This document shows, in pieces, positions 48,094-58,289 of a stretch of 64,000 nucleotides of DNA. The notes under the pieces were generated by a model. That model did no database searches and was not told the origin of the DNA. It saw only the letters and a list, made by a program, of their open reading frames with translations. Every line of letters starts with the position of its first letter. Within the stretch, counting starts at the first letter, position 1. Made by a program: the position numbers and the translations under genes. The stretch is from Pseudomonas anguilliseptica (lineage in GTDB: Bacteria; Pseudomonadota; Gammaproteobacteria; Pseudomonadales; Pseudomonadaceae). The stretch covers positions 1 to 64,000 of the forward strand of contig NZ_JAEIOI010000005.1 in NCBI RefSeq assembly GCF_021375795.1, written 5' to 3'.

Positions 48094-51000
48094 TTAGGCG
48101 CTTTGCGCCAGGTCCATCAACTCCCGATTGGCCACCGCGTACATGGCGTAATCGGTGGTGGTTGCCGCACGCAGCTCACCGAGCATGACTTTCCAGCGGT
48201 CTACCAGGCGACGGTGCTGATCCAGCCACACCCCAACCCGCTCTTCGACATCCGCCGGCCCTTCGGCCATTTGCAATACCGAGACGGTAATGGCGCGCTG
48301 CTGCCAGTCCAGGTCATCACGGAAGGCTTCACGGGCCAGCGCTTGCCAGTTGTTTTCCACCGGCAGGCTGGTGATCTGCTGCAAGTACCAGGACAGCTCC
48401 AGCGCCCCACCAGTGGCAAAGTAGGCGGTGGCCACCTCGCCGGCGTCCTTGCCGGTGACATCCGCGGCTTCGATGATCGGCAGCAGCGTGTACAGGTGAC
48501 TGGTTCCGGCCACCACACGCGCCAGTTCTTCCGGCACGCCCGCTTCGACATAGCCCTGGAAGCGCGCCAACCATTGTTCACGGGCCGGGCCTTCAAGCAA
48601 CTCATCAAGTCGACCTATCAGTGCCTCGATGCGCGGCGCGAAATGCGCCACATCGCGGGCTGCATCCAGTTCGTTGCGACGGCTGCGCAGGAACCAGCGG
48701 GTAGCCCGACGCCCCAGACGCATCAACTCGTCCATCAGTTGCAGTTGCAGCTCAGCCGGTACCTGGTAGTCCAGGGCCTCGATCTGTTTCCACCAATGCG
48801 GCAAGCGGAACAGGTCACGCACGATCACATAGGCGCCAGCCACATTCGCCGCGCTCATGCCGGTGGACTCCTTCAGGCGCTGCACAAAGGTGATGCCCAT
48901 GTGGTTGACCAGATCGTTGGCAATCTGCGTGCTGACAATTTCGCGCTTGAGGCGATGACGGCGCATCGGCTCACAGAACTTCTTCGCCAGCAGCGGCGGG
49001 AAGGCGGTTTCCATCTCGCGCGCCAGGTACTCGTCGTCCGGCACCAGGGATTTCAGCAGCGACTCCTTGAGGTCGATCTTGCTGTAGGAAATCAGCACCG
49101 ACAGCTCCGGACGGGTCAGACCCAGGCCGTTGGCGGCGCGCTCATTGAGCTCGTCGTCGGTGGGCAGGAACTCCAGCGCGCGGTCCAGCTTGCCGGCCGT
49201 TTCCAGGGCACTCATCAGCCGCTTGTATTCACCGACCCGCTCACGGGCACGGCGTTCAGCCAGCGACAACGCCTGGGTCTGCTTGTAGTTGTTGCCCAGC
49301 ACCAGACCGCCAACTGCATCAGTCATTTCCACCAACAGCTTGTTGCGCTGCTTGCCGGTCATGTCGCCCGCACCAACGATTTCGCCGAGCAGGATCTTGA
49401 TGTTCACTTCGTGGTCGGAGCAGTCCACACCACCGGCGTTGTCGATAAAGTCGGTGTTGCTCTTGCCACCATTGAGGCCGTACTCGACGCGACCCAGCTG
49501 AGTCATGCCGAGGTTACCGCCCTCGCCCACCACCTTGGCGCGCAGTTCGCGGCCATCCACGCGCAGCAGGTCGTTGGCCTTGTCGCCGACATCGGCGTGA
49601 CTTTCCTTGCTGGATTTGACGTAGGTACCGATACCGCCGTTCCACAGCAGGTCCACCGGTGCCTTGAGCAGCGCATTGAGCAACTCGGTCGGTGCCAGCT
49701 TGTCGGCGCTGATGTCGAAGCGCTCTTTCATCTGCGGGCTGATGGCGATGCTCTTGGCGCTGCGCAGGAAAATCCCGCCGCCCGCCGAGATCAGCTTGGC
49801 GTCATAGTCGGCCCAACTCGAGCGTGGCAGGTCGAACAGGCGCTGACGCTCGACAAAGCTCTTCGCCGCATCCGGGTTCGGGTCAATAAAGATGTGCATG
49901 TGGTTGAAGGCCGCGACCAGTTGCAGGCTTTGCGACAGCAGCAGGCCGTTGCCGAACACGTCGCCGGCCATGTCGCCGATACCGATTACGGTGACGTTGT
50001 CCTTCTGCACGTCGATGCCGCGCTCGCGGAAATGGCGCTGCACCGAAACCCAGCCGCCCTTGGCGGTGATGCCCATGCCCTTGTGGTCGTAGCCGGCGGA
50101 GCCGCCCGAGGCGAACGCATCGTCCAGCCAGAAGCCGTAGTCCTGGGCGATACCGTTGGCTATATCGGAGAAGGTCGCGGTGCCCTTGTCGGCCGCCACC
50201 ACCAGATAAGGGTCATCGGCATCGTGACGCACGACGTTTTGCGGCGGCACCACGGCGCCGTCTTTCAAGTTATCGGTGATGTCCAGCAGGCCACTGATAA
50301 AAATCCGGTAGCAGGCGATGCCTTCGGCCAACACCTCATCACGGGTGCCGCCAATTGGCAGGCGTCGTGGGATAAAGCCGCCCTTGGCCCCCATCGGTAC
50401 GATGACCGCGTTCTTCACCTGCTGCGCCTTGACCAGGCCCAGCACCTCGGTGCGGAAGTCTTCCTCGCGGTCCGACCAGCGCAGACCGCCGCGTGCCACG
50501 TCGCCGAAGCGCAGGTGCACACCTTCGACACGCGGTGAGTAGACGAAAATTTCAAACTTCGGCGTCGGCCGTGGAATTTCCGGAATTGCTCGTGGGTTGA
50601 GCTTGAAGCTGAAGTAGGCCTTGTTCTGACCGGCCGCATCGGTCTGGTAGAAGTTGGTGCGCAGGGTGGCTTTGATCAGGTCCAGGTAGCGGCGCAGGAT
50701 GCGGTCTTCGTTGAGCACCGCCACGTTGTCCAGCGCAGCGAGAATCGCTTGTTCGAGCTTCTGCTGCTTGTCTTCCAGGTCATCGTTGGCGAGTTTGCGC
50801 GCCAGGTAGAAGCGCGTTTTGAACAGGCGCACCAGCTCCTTGGCGATATCGGCGTGGTTGACCAGGGTGCTGGCGATATAGCTGAGGTCGAAGCCCAGGC
50901 GAATCTGCTTGAGGTAACGGGCGTAGGCACGCAGCAACGCCACATCACGCCACGGCATGGCGGCCATCAGCACCAGACGGTTGAAGCCGTCGTTCTCCGC

Positions 51001-52938
51001 CGCCCCGCCGACAATATTGACGAAGGCATCCTGCAGGGTGTCGTTAAGCTGCTGGATATCGACATCCAGGCCTTCGGCATAGGTAAAGGCAAAGTCGTGA
51101 ATCCAGAACTCGCGGCCATCGGCGCGGCGCAGTTTGTAAGGGAACTCACCCAGCACACGCAGGCCGAGGTTTTCCAGAATCGGCAGCACATCCGACAGCG
51201 GCAGCGGCGTATCGGCGTGGTACAGCTTGCAATGCAGCTGCTGCTCACCGCCCTGGGTCAGCGGCTGATAGAAGCTCATCACCAACTGACGCTGGCTGTT
51301 GAGGCTGAGCAGGTGCTGCATGTCCACCACTGCCGAGTGCGGGGCGAAACGCTCGCGGTAACCGGCCGGGAAACCGACGGGGAATTCGCTGAGCACTTCG
51401 GTGCCCTGGGCTTCGCCAAGGCTTTCGACGATCAGGCTGGTGTAATCGTCCTTCCACGAACGGCAGGCCTGGATAACTTCCTTCTCCAGACGCAGCGGGT
51501 CGATTTGTACCCGCTTCGACGGGTCGACTTTGAGGATGAATTGCACCCGCGCCAGCACCGACTCGGAGAAGAAGGTCCAGAACTCGCAATCGGTAGCCTG
51601 CAGGCGCTCCATCAGCACCTGCTGAATTTTCATACGGGTTTCGGTGGAGTACACATCGCGCGGCACATAGGCCAGGCAGTAGCAGAAACGGCCATACGGA
51701 TCGCGGCGCAGGAATACGCGAATCTTGTTGCGTTCCTGAATCTGCACGATCGCCATGGTGGTGTTGAACAGTTCGTCCACCGGGGTCTGAAACAGGTCGT
51801 CACGCGGCAGCACTTCCAGTACCTGAGCCAGCTCCTTACCCAGGTGTGCGCTGCTGACGAAACCGGAACGCTGCTTAATCACCGCCACCTTGCGGCGGAT
51901 AAACGGAATGTTCCACACACTCTCGGCATACACCGCCGAGGTGTACAGGCCCATAAAGCGGCATTCCTTGACCACTTTGCCCTTGGCATCCAGCTCGCGG
52001 ATCGACACCAGATCCGGGTAGGCCGGGCGATGCACCCGGCTCGGCACCGCAGCCTTGGCGAAGGACAGCAGCTGCGGCTCGCGCAGGTAGGCCACTGCCT
52101 CCGGCTCGATATGCAGCTCATCGGCCTTAAGCCCAGCGCGCAAACGTTTGGACAGGCCCAGCAAGGATTTCTCGTCGTACACCAGGTTGCCGCCATTGGC
52201 GCTGTCAACGACGGTGAACTCTTCATAACCGAGGAAGGTGAAGTGGTCGTCGAGCAGCCAGCTCATGAACACCTTGATCTCTTCCAGCTCCGCGCCTTCA
52301 ACCTTGAGTTTGGCCTTGTCCAACCAGGCCAGCAGTTCCTTGGCCTTGGCTTTCATCGGCTGGAAGTCCGCCACGCTCAGGCGTACATCGCTGAACACCT
52401 CGTGCAGGTCTTTTTCCAGGGTTTTCAACTCACCGACATTGGAGCAGCGGTCGATCTCCAGGAACATCAGCGCTTCCTGCTTCACATCCTTGCCTTGCGC
52501 GCCCTTGGGCAGAATCTCCAGCAGCTCGCCGGCCTTGTTACGGCGCACGCTGAACACGCTGTTCTGCAAGGTGTGGATGCTGTAACCGCGACGGTTCAGC
52601 TCCATGCGCACCGAGTCGACCAGAAATGGGATGTCGCTGTGCAGAATTTCCACGGCGGTGTGGGTCGATTGCCAGCCGTGTTTTTCGTAATCGGGGTTGA
52701 ACACCCGCACTTCGGGCTTGGCCGGGACAAAACGCTCCAGCACCCGCCAGGACGACAAGGTGCAGCCCACCAGATCGGAAAGGCGCCGCTGGGTCAGCTC
52801 TTCGAGAGCGATGATGCCGAAGAATTGTTCGGCGAAGAGGGCTACTTGTGGCAGAACCTGATCGCTGACGTGCTGCGCCAGGGCCGTTTGCAGTTGATGC
52901 TGAAAATCGGCTTTGCTGGCCGCCGTAAAGAACGCCAT
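48094..52938 (-). CDS. gdhB: NAD-specific glutamate dehydrogenase (large 180-kDa class)
   Basis: 1614 residues, the large GDH class known from Pseudomonas and Streptomyces, which deaminates glutamate to 2-oxoglutarate with NAD+. The long N-terminal regulatory region (1 to ~700) is followed by the catalytic core with GAKGGFIPRRLP (active-site lysine region) and the dinucleotide-binding IGIGDMAGDVFGNGLL. The start at 52938 (MAFFTAASK) follows ATGGAGCAC and is preferred to an upstream in-frame start that would add 43 residues. In P. aeruginosa this enzyme is arginine-inducible and needed for arginine catabolism; no ArgR box was identified here. Confidence 0.93.
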   Translation of the reverse strand: MAFFTAASKADFQHQLQTALAQHVSDQVLPQVALFAEQFFGIIALEELTQRRLSDLVGCTLSSWRVLERFVPAKPEVRVFNPDYEKHGWQSTHTAVEILHSDIPFLVDSVRMELNRRGYSIHTLQNSVFSVRRNKAGELLEILPKGAQGKDVKQEALMFLEIDRCSNVGELKTLEKDLHEVFSDVRLSVADFQPMKAKAKELLAWLDKAKLKVEGAELEEIKVFMSWLLDDHFTFLGYEEFTVVDSANGGNLVYDEKSLLGLSKRLRAGLKADELHIEPEAVAYLREPQLLSFAKAAVPSRVHRPAYPDLVSIRELDAKGKVVKECRFMGLYTSAVYAESVWNIPFIRRKVAVIKQRSGFVSSAHLGKELAQVLEVLPRDDLFQTPVDELFNTTMAIVQIQERNKIRVFLRRDPYGRFCYCLAYVPRDVYSTETRMKIQQVLMERLQATDCEFWTFFSESVLARVQFILKVDPSKRVQIDPLRLEKEVIQACRSWKDDYTSLIVESLGEAQGTEVLSEFPVGFPAGYRERFAPHSAVVDMQHLLSLNSQRQLVMSFYQPLTQGGEQQLHCKLYHADTPLPLSDVLPILENLGLRVLGEFPYKLRRADGREFWIHDFAFTYAEGLDVDIQQLNDTLQDAFVNIVGGAAENDGFNRLVLMAAMPWRDVALLRAYARYLKQIRLGFDLSYIASTLVNHADIAKELVRLFKTRFYLARKLANDDLEDKQQKLEQAILAALDNVAVLNEDRILRRYLDLIKATLRTNFYQTDAAGQNKAYFSFKLNPRAIPEIPRPTPKFEIFVYSPRVEGVHLRFGDVARGGLRWSDREEDFRTEVLGLVKAQQVKNAVIVPMGAKGGFIPRRLPIGGTRDEVLAEGIACYRIFISGLLDITDNLKDGAVVPPQNVVRHDADDPYLVVAADKGTATFSDIANGIAQDYGFWLDDAFASGGSAGYDHKGMGITAKGGWVSVQRHFRERGIDVQKDNVTVIGIGDMAGDVFGNGLLLSQSLQLVAAFNHMHIFIDPNPDAAKSFVERQRLFDLPRSSWADYDAKLISAGGGIFLRSAKSIAISPQMKERFDISADKLAPTELLNALLKAPVDLLWNGGIGTYVKSSKESHADVGDKANDLLRVDGRELRAKVVGEGGNLGMTQLGRVEYGLNGGKSNTDFIDNAGGVDCSDHEVNIKILLGEIVGAGDMTGKQRNKLLVEMTDAVGGLVLGNNYKQTQALSLAERRARERVGEYKRLMSALETAGKLDRALEFLPTDDELNERAANGLGLTRPELSVLISYSKIDLKESLLKSLVPDDEYLAREMETAFPPLLAKKFCEPMRRHRLKREIVSTQIANDLVNHMGITFVQRLKESTGMSAANVAGAYVIVRDLFRLPHWWKQIEALDYQVPAELQLQLMDELMRLGRRATRWFLRSRRNELDAARDVAHFAPRIEALIGRLDELLEGPAREQWLARFQGYVEAGVPEELARVVAGTSHLYTLLPIIEAADVTGKDAGEVATAYFATGGALELSWYLQQITSLPVENNWQALAREAFRDDLDWQQRAITVSVLQMAEGPADVEERVGVWLDQHRRLVDRWKVMLGELRAATTTDYAMYAVANRELMDLAQSA

Positions 52939-53122
52939 GGTGTGCTCCATTTGGCTTGTTGTTCGACTGGTGACTTGATCGGGGCCGTCGCGAGAAAGGA
53001 CCTTCGCCACAACCTTGTTGTTCAACGTTAGTCTAGGAGGCAGCGATTGCATTAAAGTGGCTGCCACTTAACTCTGGCGAGGTTCGAGACTCGCCGGTCA
53101 CATTTGCCGGATGAGCTTAACG

Positions 53123-54082
53123 ATGGAACACCGTGAAGCGCTTATCGCGCTGCGACATTTTCTTTCAGCACAGATCCTCGGCCAGGAAAAACTCATCGAA
53201 AGGCTGCTGATTGCCTTGCTTGCCGATGGCCACATGCTGGTCGAAGGCGCCCCTGGCCTGGCCAAGACCAAGGCCATCAAGGAGCTGGCGGAAGGCATCG
53301 AAGCCGAGTTTCACCGCATCCAGTTCACTCCCGACCTGCTCCCGGCGGATATCACCGGTACCGAGATCTATCGCCCGGAAACCGGCAGTTTCGTATTCCA
53401 GCAGGGGCCGATCTTCCACAACCTGGTGCTGGCTGATGAAATCAACCGCGCCCCGGCCAAGGTGCAATCGGCGTTGCTCGAAGCCATGGCCGAACGCCAG
53501 GTCAGTGTCGGGCGCAGCACTTATCACCTGTCGCCGCTGTTTCTGGTGATGGCCACGCAGAACCCGATCGAGCAGGAAGGCACCTACCCGCTGCCTGAAG
53601 CCCAGCTCGACCGCTTTCTGATGCACGTGAAGATCGGCTTTCCCGACGCCAGTGTGGAACGCAAGATCCTCGCTCAGGCCCGTGGTGAAGCGCTCAACGG
53701 CGAAACCAAGCCCGAGCATCTGGTCAGTCAGCAGGCGATCTTTGCCGCACGCCAGGAAATCCTCGGCCTGTACATGGCCGACGCGGTGGAGGAATACCTG
53801 GTGCAGCTGGTGATGGCCTCGCGCACCCCGGCCAAGTTCGACCCGGAACTGGCCGAGTGGATTGCCTATGGCGCCAGCCCGCGCGGCTCGATTGCTTTGG
53901 ATCGTTGCGCGCGTGCGCACGCCTGGCTGGCCGGACGCGATTTTGTCAGCCCGGAAGATATCCAGGCGGTGCTGTTCGATGTGCTGCGGCATCGCATCAT
54001 TCTGTCGTTCGAGGCAGAAGCCGCCGGTATCGACCAGGACCGCGTGGTGCAGCGCATTCTCGACGTCGTGGCGGTCGCCTAA
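53123..54082 (+). CDS. MoxR-family AAA+ ATPase
   Basis: 319 residues. Walker A is GAPGLAKT (about 41-48), Walker B is LVLADEIN (about 104-111), sensor 1 is the MATQNPIEQEGTYPLPEAQLDRF block, and an ARG finger region follows in SPRGSIAL. MoxR ATPases act as chaperones with VWA-domain partners. Start 53123 (MEHREALIAL) is preferred over ATG 53111, which adds four residues. First gene of the MoxR-VWA-BatD operon, divergent from gdhB. Confidence 0.92.
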   Translation: MEHREALIALRHFLSAQILGQEKLIERLLIALLADGHMLVEGAPGLAKTKAIKELAEGIEAEFHRIQFTPDLLPADITGTEIYRPETGSFVFQQGPIFHNLVLADEINRAPAKVQSALLEAMAERQVSVGRSTYHLSPLFLVMATQNPIEQEGTYPLPEAQLDRFLMHVKIGFPDASVERKILAQARGEALNGETKPEHLVSQQAIFAARQEILGLYMADAVEEYLVQLVMASRTPAKFDPELAEWIAYGASPRGSIALDRCARAHAWLAGRDFVSPEDIQAVLFDVLRHRIILSFEAEAAGIDQDRVVQRILDVVAVA

Positions 54083-54087
54083 ACACC

Positions 54088-55029
54088 ATGCACGACCAGC
54101 CCGCGCAGCCCGGTATTCGCGTCAGCCTCGGTGAACTGATCGAGATGCGCCACCGTGTGCGTGAGGTGCAGCTGTTCTCCACCCCGGCACGGCGCAGCCC
54201 GTTGATTGGTCTGCACCATTCCAAGCTGCGTGGGCGCGGCGTGGACTTTGATCAGGTGCGCGTGTACCAGGCCGGCGACGACGTGCGCACCATCGACTGG
54301 CGGGTGACTGCACGCACCCAGGAGCCGCACACCAAGCTGTTCCATGAAGAGCGCGAGCGGCCGATCTACATCATGGTCGAGCAGAGCAAGCGGCTGTTCT
54401 TCGGCTCCGGGCTGATGTTCAAGTCGGTGCTCGCCGCCCAGGCCGCCAGCCTTATCGGGTGGGCCGCGCTGGGCCACAACGACCGCATCGGCGGCCTGGT
54501 CTTTGGCGACCTGGAACACCATGAAATCAAGCCACGACGCAGCAAACAAAGCCTGCTGCAACTGCTCAGCCGCCTGGCCAAGGCCAACCAGGCCCTGAGC
54601 AGCGACAGCCAGGGCAGCCGCGACAGCTTCGGCCTGGCCCTGCGCCGCGCCCGTGAAGTGCTGCGGCCCGGCAGCCTGGTGGTGATTCTGTGCGATGAAC
54701 GCACCTTGAGTGACAGCAGCGAACAGCAGTTGCTGCTACTTGCCCGGCACACCGACTTACTGTTGCTACCGCTGTCCGACCCACTCGACCACGCCCTGCC
54801 CAATGCCGGCCTGCTGCGTTTTACCGAGCATGGCGCCCAGCTGGAGCTGGACACCCAGGACGCAGAGCTGCGCCAGGCTTACCGCAGCCTCGCCGATGCC
54901 CGTCAGGCACGCTGGCAGCGCCTGGCGCAGAAGCTCGGCGTACCGCTGCTGGCGCTGAACACCCAGAGCGAGATGATCGAGCAACTGCGCGAACACCTGA
55001 ACGCCCAGCGACCGAGGAAAGCCCTGTGA
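54088..55029 (+). CDS. DUF58 domain protein (MoxR partner)
   Basis: 313 residues. The DUF58 motif spans G-GVDFDQVRVYQAGDDVRTIDWRVTART near 50-80 and is followed by a degenerate VWA-like fold (VILCDERTLSD near 207). In MoxR clusters this protein is thought to be a direct partner of the ATPase. It starts 5 bp after the MoxR stop, and its TGA overlaps the next GTG start. Cytosolic; no membrane span. Confidence 0.88.
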   Translation: MHDQPAQPGIRVSLGELIEMRHRVREVQLFSTPARRSPLIGLHHSKLRGRGVDFDQVRVYQAGDDVRTIDWRVTARTQEPHTKLFHEERERPIYIMVEQSKRLFFGSGLMFKSVLAAQAASLIGWAALGHNDRIGGLVFGDLEHHEIKPRRSKQSLLQLLSRLAKANQALSSDSQGSRDSFGLALRRAREVLRPGSLVVILCDERTLSDSSEQQLLLLARHTDLLLLPLSDPLDHALPNAGLLRFTEHGAQLELDTQDAELRQAYRSLADARQARWQRLAQKLGVPLLALNTQSEMIEQLREHLNAQRPRKAL

Positions 55030-55520
55030 ACCCGCTGGACCAACTCGAACCGCTGATCGCCCCTACACCGATCAGTTGGTGGCCGCCGGCGCCGGGCTGG
55101 TGGTTGCTCGCTTTACTCCTGCCCGTGCTGCTGTGGGGCACCTTCAAGTTGCTGCAACGGCTGCCGCGTAAAGCCAGCACGCAAACCGCCGATGCGCCCC
55201 TCGATCCGCTGCGCCAGGCTGCGTTGAACGAACTCGAACGCCTCAGCAAACCCTATGACGGCGTCGACGCGGGACCCTGGCTGCAGCAACTCAACGCCAT
55301 CCTCAAACGCCTGTGCCGCGAGCGCTACCCGCAAAGCCACAGCCACACCCTGAGCAGCCGCGCCTGGCTGGCCTTTCTCGACAGCCGTTGTCCGGCGGCC
55401 GGCCTGACGCGCTGGATGATTCTGGTGGAAGGTGCTTACCGCCCGCATTGCAGCCTGGATGACAAAGCCATCGCCGGGCTCAGCCAGGCGGTGTCGATCT
55501 GGATTCGCAAGCATGTTTGA
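55026..55520 (+). CDS. DUF4381 membrane protein
   Basis: 164 residues. One membrane helix near 25-45 (GWWLLALLLPVLLWGTFKLL) follows a short segment with PTPISWWPPAPG. The cytosolic or periplasmic remainder is helical with LNELERLSKPYDG and WLQQLNAILKRLCRERY. The pattern matches DUF4381, always found in MoxR/DUF58/VWA operons. GTG start overlaps the DUF58 stop; end overlaps the next ATG by 8 bp. Confidence 0.85.
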   Translation: MNPLDQLEPLIAPTPISWWPPAPGWWLLALLLPVLLWGTFKLLQRLPRKASTQTADAPLDPLRQAALNELERLSKPYDGVDAGPWLQQLNAILKRLCRERYPQSHSHTLSSRAWLAFLDSRCPAAGLTRWMILVEGAYRPHCSLDDKAIAGLSQAVSIWIRKHV

Positions 55521-56544
55521 ATTTGCCTGGGCGTGGATCTTTCTGCTCGCGCCCCTGCCCTGGTTGCTACGTGCCTGGCTGCCACCGGCAGACAGCGGTG
55601 AGGCGGCGCTGAAAATCAGCTTCCTGGCGGAACTCGAAGGCCTGAGCGGGCGCCGTGCGCGGGTGCGACTGCCCGCCCTGCGACAACAAGCGCCCTTTGC
55701 CCTGATCTGGCTGTTGCTGTTGCTCGCCTGCGCCCGCCCACAGTGGCTGGGTGAGCCGCTGCCCTTGCCGGCCAGCGGCCGCGACCTGCTGCTGGCGGTG
55801 GATGTGTCCGGCTCCATGGATTACGCCGACATGCTCTGGGAGGACCAGGAAGTCAGCCGCCTGACCCTGGTCAAACACCTGCTCGGCGAGTTTATCGACG
55901 GCCGCCAGGGTGACCGGGTCGGCCTGATCCTGTTCGGCAGCCGCGCTTATCTGCAATCGCCGCTGACCTTCGACCGGCAGACCGTGCACACCTGGCTGGA
56001 TGAAGCGCAGAAGAACATCGCCGGGCCGCAGACCGCCATCGGCGACGCCATCGGCCTGGCGGTCAAGCGCCTGCGCGAACGCCCGGCAAAAAGCCGCGTG
56101 CTAGTCCTGGTTACCGATGGCGCCAACAATGGTGGGGAAATCGACCCGCTGACCGCCGCGCGCCTGGCCGCCGAAGAAGGCATCACCATCTACCCGATTG
56201 GCATCGGTGCCGACCCGGAACAAGGCGGCGTGCTCGGCATGCTCGGCTTCAACCCCGGTATCGACCTGGACGAACCGAGCCTGCGGGCGATTGCCGAGGC
56301 CACCGGTGGTGAATACTTCCGCGCCCGTGACAGTCAAGAGTTGCAGGCCATCGAAGCCACCCTCGACCGTCTGGAGCCGGTGGCGCAGAAACCGACCCTG
56401 GCGCGGCCCACCTTGCCGCTCTATCCCTGGCCGCTGGGCCTGGCCCTGCTGCTCAGCCTGCTGCTGGTCAGCCGCACACTCTGGCCAAGCCTGCCGCAGC
56501 AGTGGCGTACTCGCCTGACCTTACGCAGGGGGCAAACCTCATGA
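55513..56544 (+). CDS. VWA-domain membrane protein (BatA-like)
   Basis: 343 residues. N-terminal helix pair (FAWAWIFLLAPLPWLL and PFALIWLLLLLACARP), then a von Willebrand A domain with an intact MIDAS motif DVSGS near 96-100, the conserved Thr in GPQTAIGDAI and Asp in LVTDGANNGG. A C-terminal membrane helix (LGLALLLSLLLVSRTLW) closes it. Metal-dependent ligand binding in the periplasm or cytosol is inferred. Overlaps the next gene by 4 bp (ATGA). Confidence 0.9.
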   Translation: MFEFAWAWIFLLAPLPWLLRAWLPPADSGEAALKISFLAELEGLSGRRARVRLPALRQQAPFALIWLLLLLACARPQWLGEPLPLPASGRDLLLAVDVSGSMDYADMLWEDQEVSRLTLVKHLLGEFIDGRQGDRVGLILFGSRAYLQSPLTFDRQTVHTWLDEAQKNIAGPQTAIGDAIGLAVKRLRERPAKSRVLVLVTDGANNGGEIDPLTAARLAAEEGITIYPIGIGADPEQGGVLGMLGFNPGIDLDEPSLRAIAEATGGEYFRARDSQELQAIEATLDRLEPVAQKPTLARPTLPLYPWPLGLALLLSLLLVSRTLWPSLPQQWRTRLTLRRGQTS

Positions 56545-58289
56545 GCGAACTGACCAGCCTCTGGCCACACTGGCAACGTCCCTTCTGGCTCGTGCTGCTG
56601 CCGTTGCTGAGCCTGCTGCTCTGGCAACTCTGGCACCGGGAGAAACGCACAGGGCGCTGGCAAGTGCTGCTGCCAGCGGCCTTCCAGGCGGCCCTGCTGA
56701 CCAGTCGCCGCGGCCGTAGCAGTCGCCTGCCCTGGCTGGCCCTCGGCCTGGCCTGGTTGCTGGCATTGCTGGCCCTGCTGGGTCCGAGCTGGCAGCGCGT
56801 TGAACAACACAACCCCAAACCCGCCGACCCGCTGGTGGTGCTGCTCGAACTGACGCCCGAGATGCTCGCCAGCGATGCTTCGCCCAATCGCCTGGCCCAA
56901 GCCAAGCGCAAACTGCTCGATCTGCTGGAAGCACGCCAGGATGCGCAAACTGCCATCGTGGTGTATGCCGGCAGCGCGCACACGCTGGTGCCGCTGTCCG
57001 ATGACCTGGCCACCAGCCGCAACCTGCTCGACGCCCTCAGCCCTGGCATCATGCCGGAGCCCGGCAAACGCGCCGACCTCGCCGTGGTCAAGGCCCTGCA
57101 ACTGCTCGAACAGGGCGCTCAGGGCAATGGCCGCCTGCTGTTGCTGACCAGCAGCCTCAACGAGGCCGAACGCCTGGCCATCACCCAGGCGCTCGGACGA
57201 CGTGGCGAACGCCTGCATATTCTCGGCATCGGCACCACTCAGGGGGCGCCGATCATTCAAGAAGACGGTTCATTCCTCAAGGATGCACAAGGCGCGATCC
57301 TGCTGCCACGCTTGGACAGCAACGGCCTCAAACGCTTTGCCGGCGACCTGGGTGGCCACTACCAGGGGACAACCCTGGATGAGCGCGATCTGCGCAGCCT
57401 GGGCCTGCTAAGCGCCCCCCAGCAGGTCCGCCATGATGGCGAGCTGACCCGTCTGCAGGCCTGGGCAGACCAGAGCCATTGGCTACTGCTGCCACTGCTT
57501 CTGCTGGCGGCCTGTGCAGCACGGCGCGGCTGGCTGCTGTGCCTGCCGCTGTTGCTGCTGAGCCTGCCGCAGAATAGTTACGCCGTCAGTTTCGAAGACC
57601 TCTGGCTGCGTGCCGATCAGCAGGGCCAGCGCCTGCTTGAGGCGCAGCAACCCGCAGCGGCGGCGCAGCGCTTCAGCGATCCACGCTGGCAGGGTCAGGC
57701 GCTCTACCAGGCCGGCGACTACGCTGCCGCCGCCGAGCGCTTTGCCATGGGGGAAAGCGCCAGCGATCACTACAACCGGGGTAACGCCCTGGCCCGCAGC
57801 AATGAGCTGGAAGCGGCCGTGGACGCCTACACCCAGGCCCTGGAGTTGCAGCCCGACCTGCAGCAGGCGCAAAAGAACAAGGCATTGGTCGAAGAACTGC
57901 TGCGCCAGAACCAACAGCAACAGACTGATCCGCAGCAAGAACAGAATACCGAGCAGAATCAGTCCAGCACCCAGCCGCAAAGTGGCCAGGCCGAACAGAA
58001 TGGCCAGCCACAGCCTGAGCCACCTGCGGCCACGCAAAACAAACCGAGCGAAGCCCCCGCTCAACCGGAGCAGCCCAACTCAGGCGAAGAGCGCGAAACG
58101 CCTCCCGCACAACCGCAGGATGATGACGGCGAACCCGGCGAAGAACAGCTCGCCAGCGTCGAACCGGCCCTCGACGGCGAACGCCGCCAGGCGCTGGAAC
58201 AGTGGCTACGGCAGATCCCCGATGACCCGGGCGAGCTGCTGCGGCGCAAATTCAGGCTGGAACAACAGCGCCAGGAACAACTGCAATGA
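56541..58289 (+). CDS. VWA/TPR membrane protein (BatB-BatC-like) with degenerate MIDAS
   Basis: 582 residues. Two N-terminal helices, then a VWA fold whose MIDAS position reads ELTPEM instead of DxSxS, so metal binding is probably lost. A membrane helix near 315-330 follows, then TPR repeats (HYNRGNALARSNELEAAVDAYTQALEL) and a long Gln/Pro-rich tail (QQQQTDPQQEQNTEQNQSS), ending in a helix LRRKFRLEQQRQEQL. This fuses what are separate BatB and BatC in some bacteria. Start 56541 overlaps the previous stop. Confidence 0.88.
   Translation: MSELTSLWPHWQRPFWLVLLPLLSLLLWQLWHREKRTGRWQVLLPAAFQAALLTSRRGRSSRLPWLALGLAWLLALLALLGPSWQRVEQHNPKPADPLVVLLELTPEMLASDASPNRLAQAKRKLLDLLEARQDAQTAIVVYAGSAHTLVPLSDDLATSRNLLDALSPGIMPEPGKRADLAVVKALQLLEQGAQGNGRLLLLTSSLNEAERLAITQALGRRGERLHILGIGTTQGAPIIQEDGSFLKDAQGAILLPRLDSNGLKRFAGDLGGHYQGTTLDERDLRSLGLLSAPQQVRHDGELTRLQAWADQSHWLLLPLLLLAACAARRGWLLCLPLLLLSLPQNSYAVSFEDLWLRADQQGQRLLEAQQPAAAAQRFSDPRWQGQALYQAGDYAAAAERFAMGESASDHYNRGNALARSNELEAAVDAYTQALELQPDLQQAQKNKALVEELLRQNQQQQTDPQQEQNTEQNQSSTQPQSGQAEQNGQPQPEPPAATQNKPSEAPAQPEQPNSGEERETPPAQPQDDDGEPGEEQLASVEPALDGERRQALEQWLRQIPDDPGELLRRKFRLEQQRQEQLQ

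Noticed and set aside
48064..50538. Long plus-strand open frame inside gdhB (and similar ones at 50749-53031)
   Set aside because: These run antisense to a recognisable glutamate dehydrogenase with catalytic motifs; the long opens are expected from high-GC codon bias.
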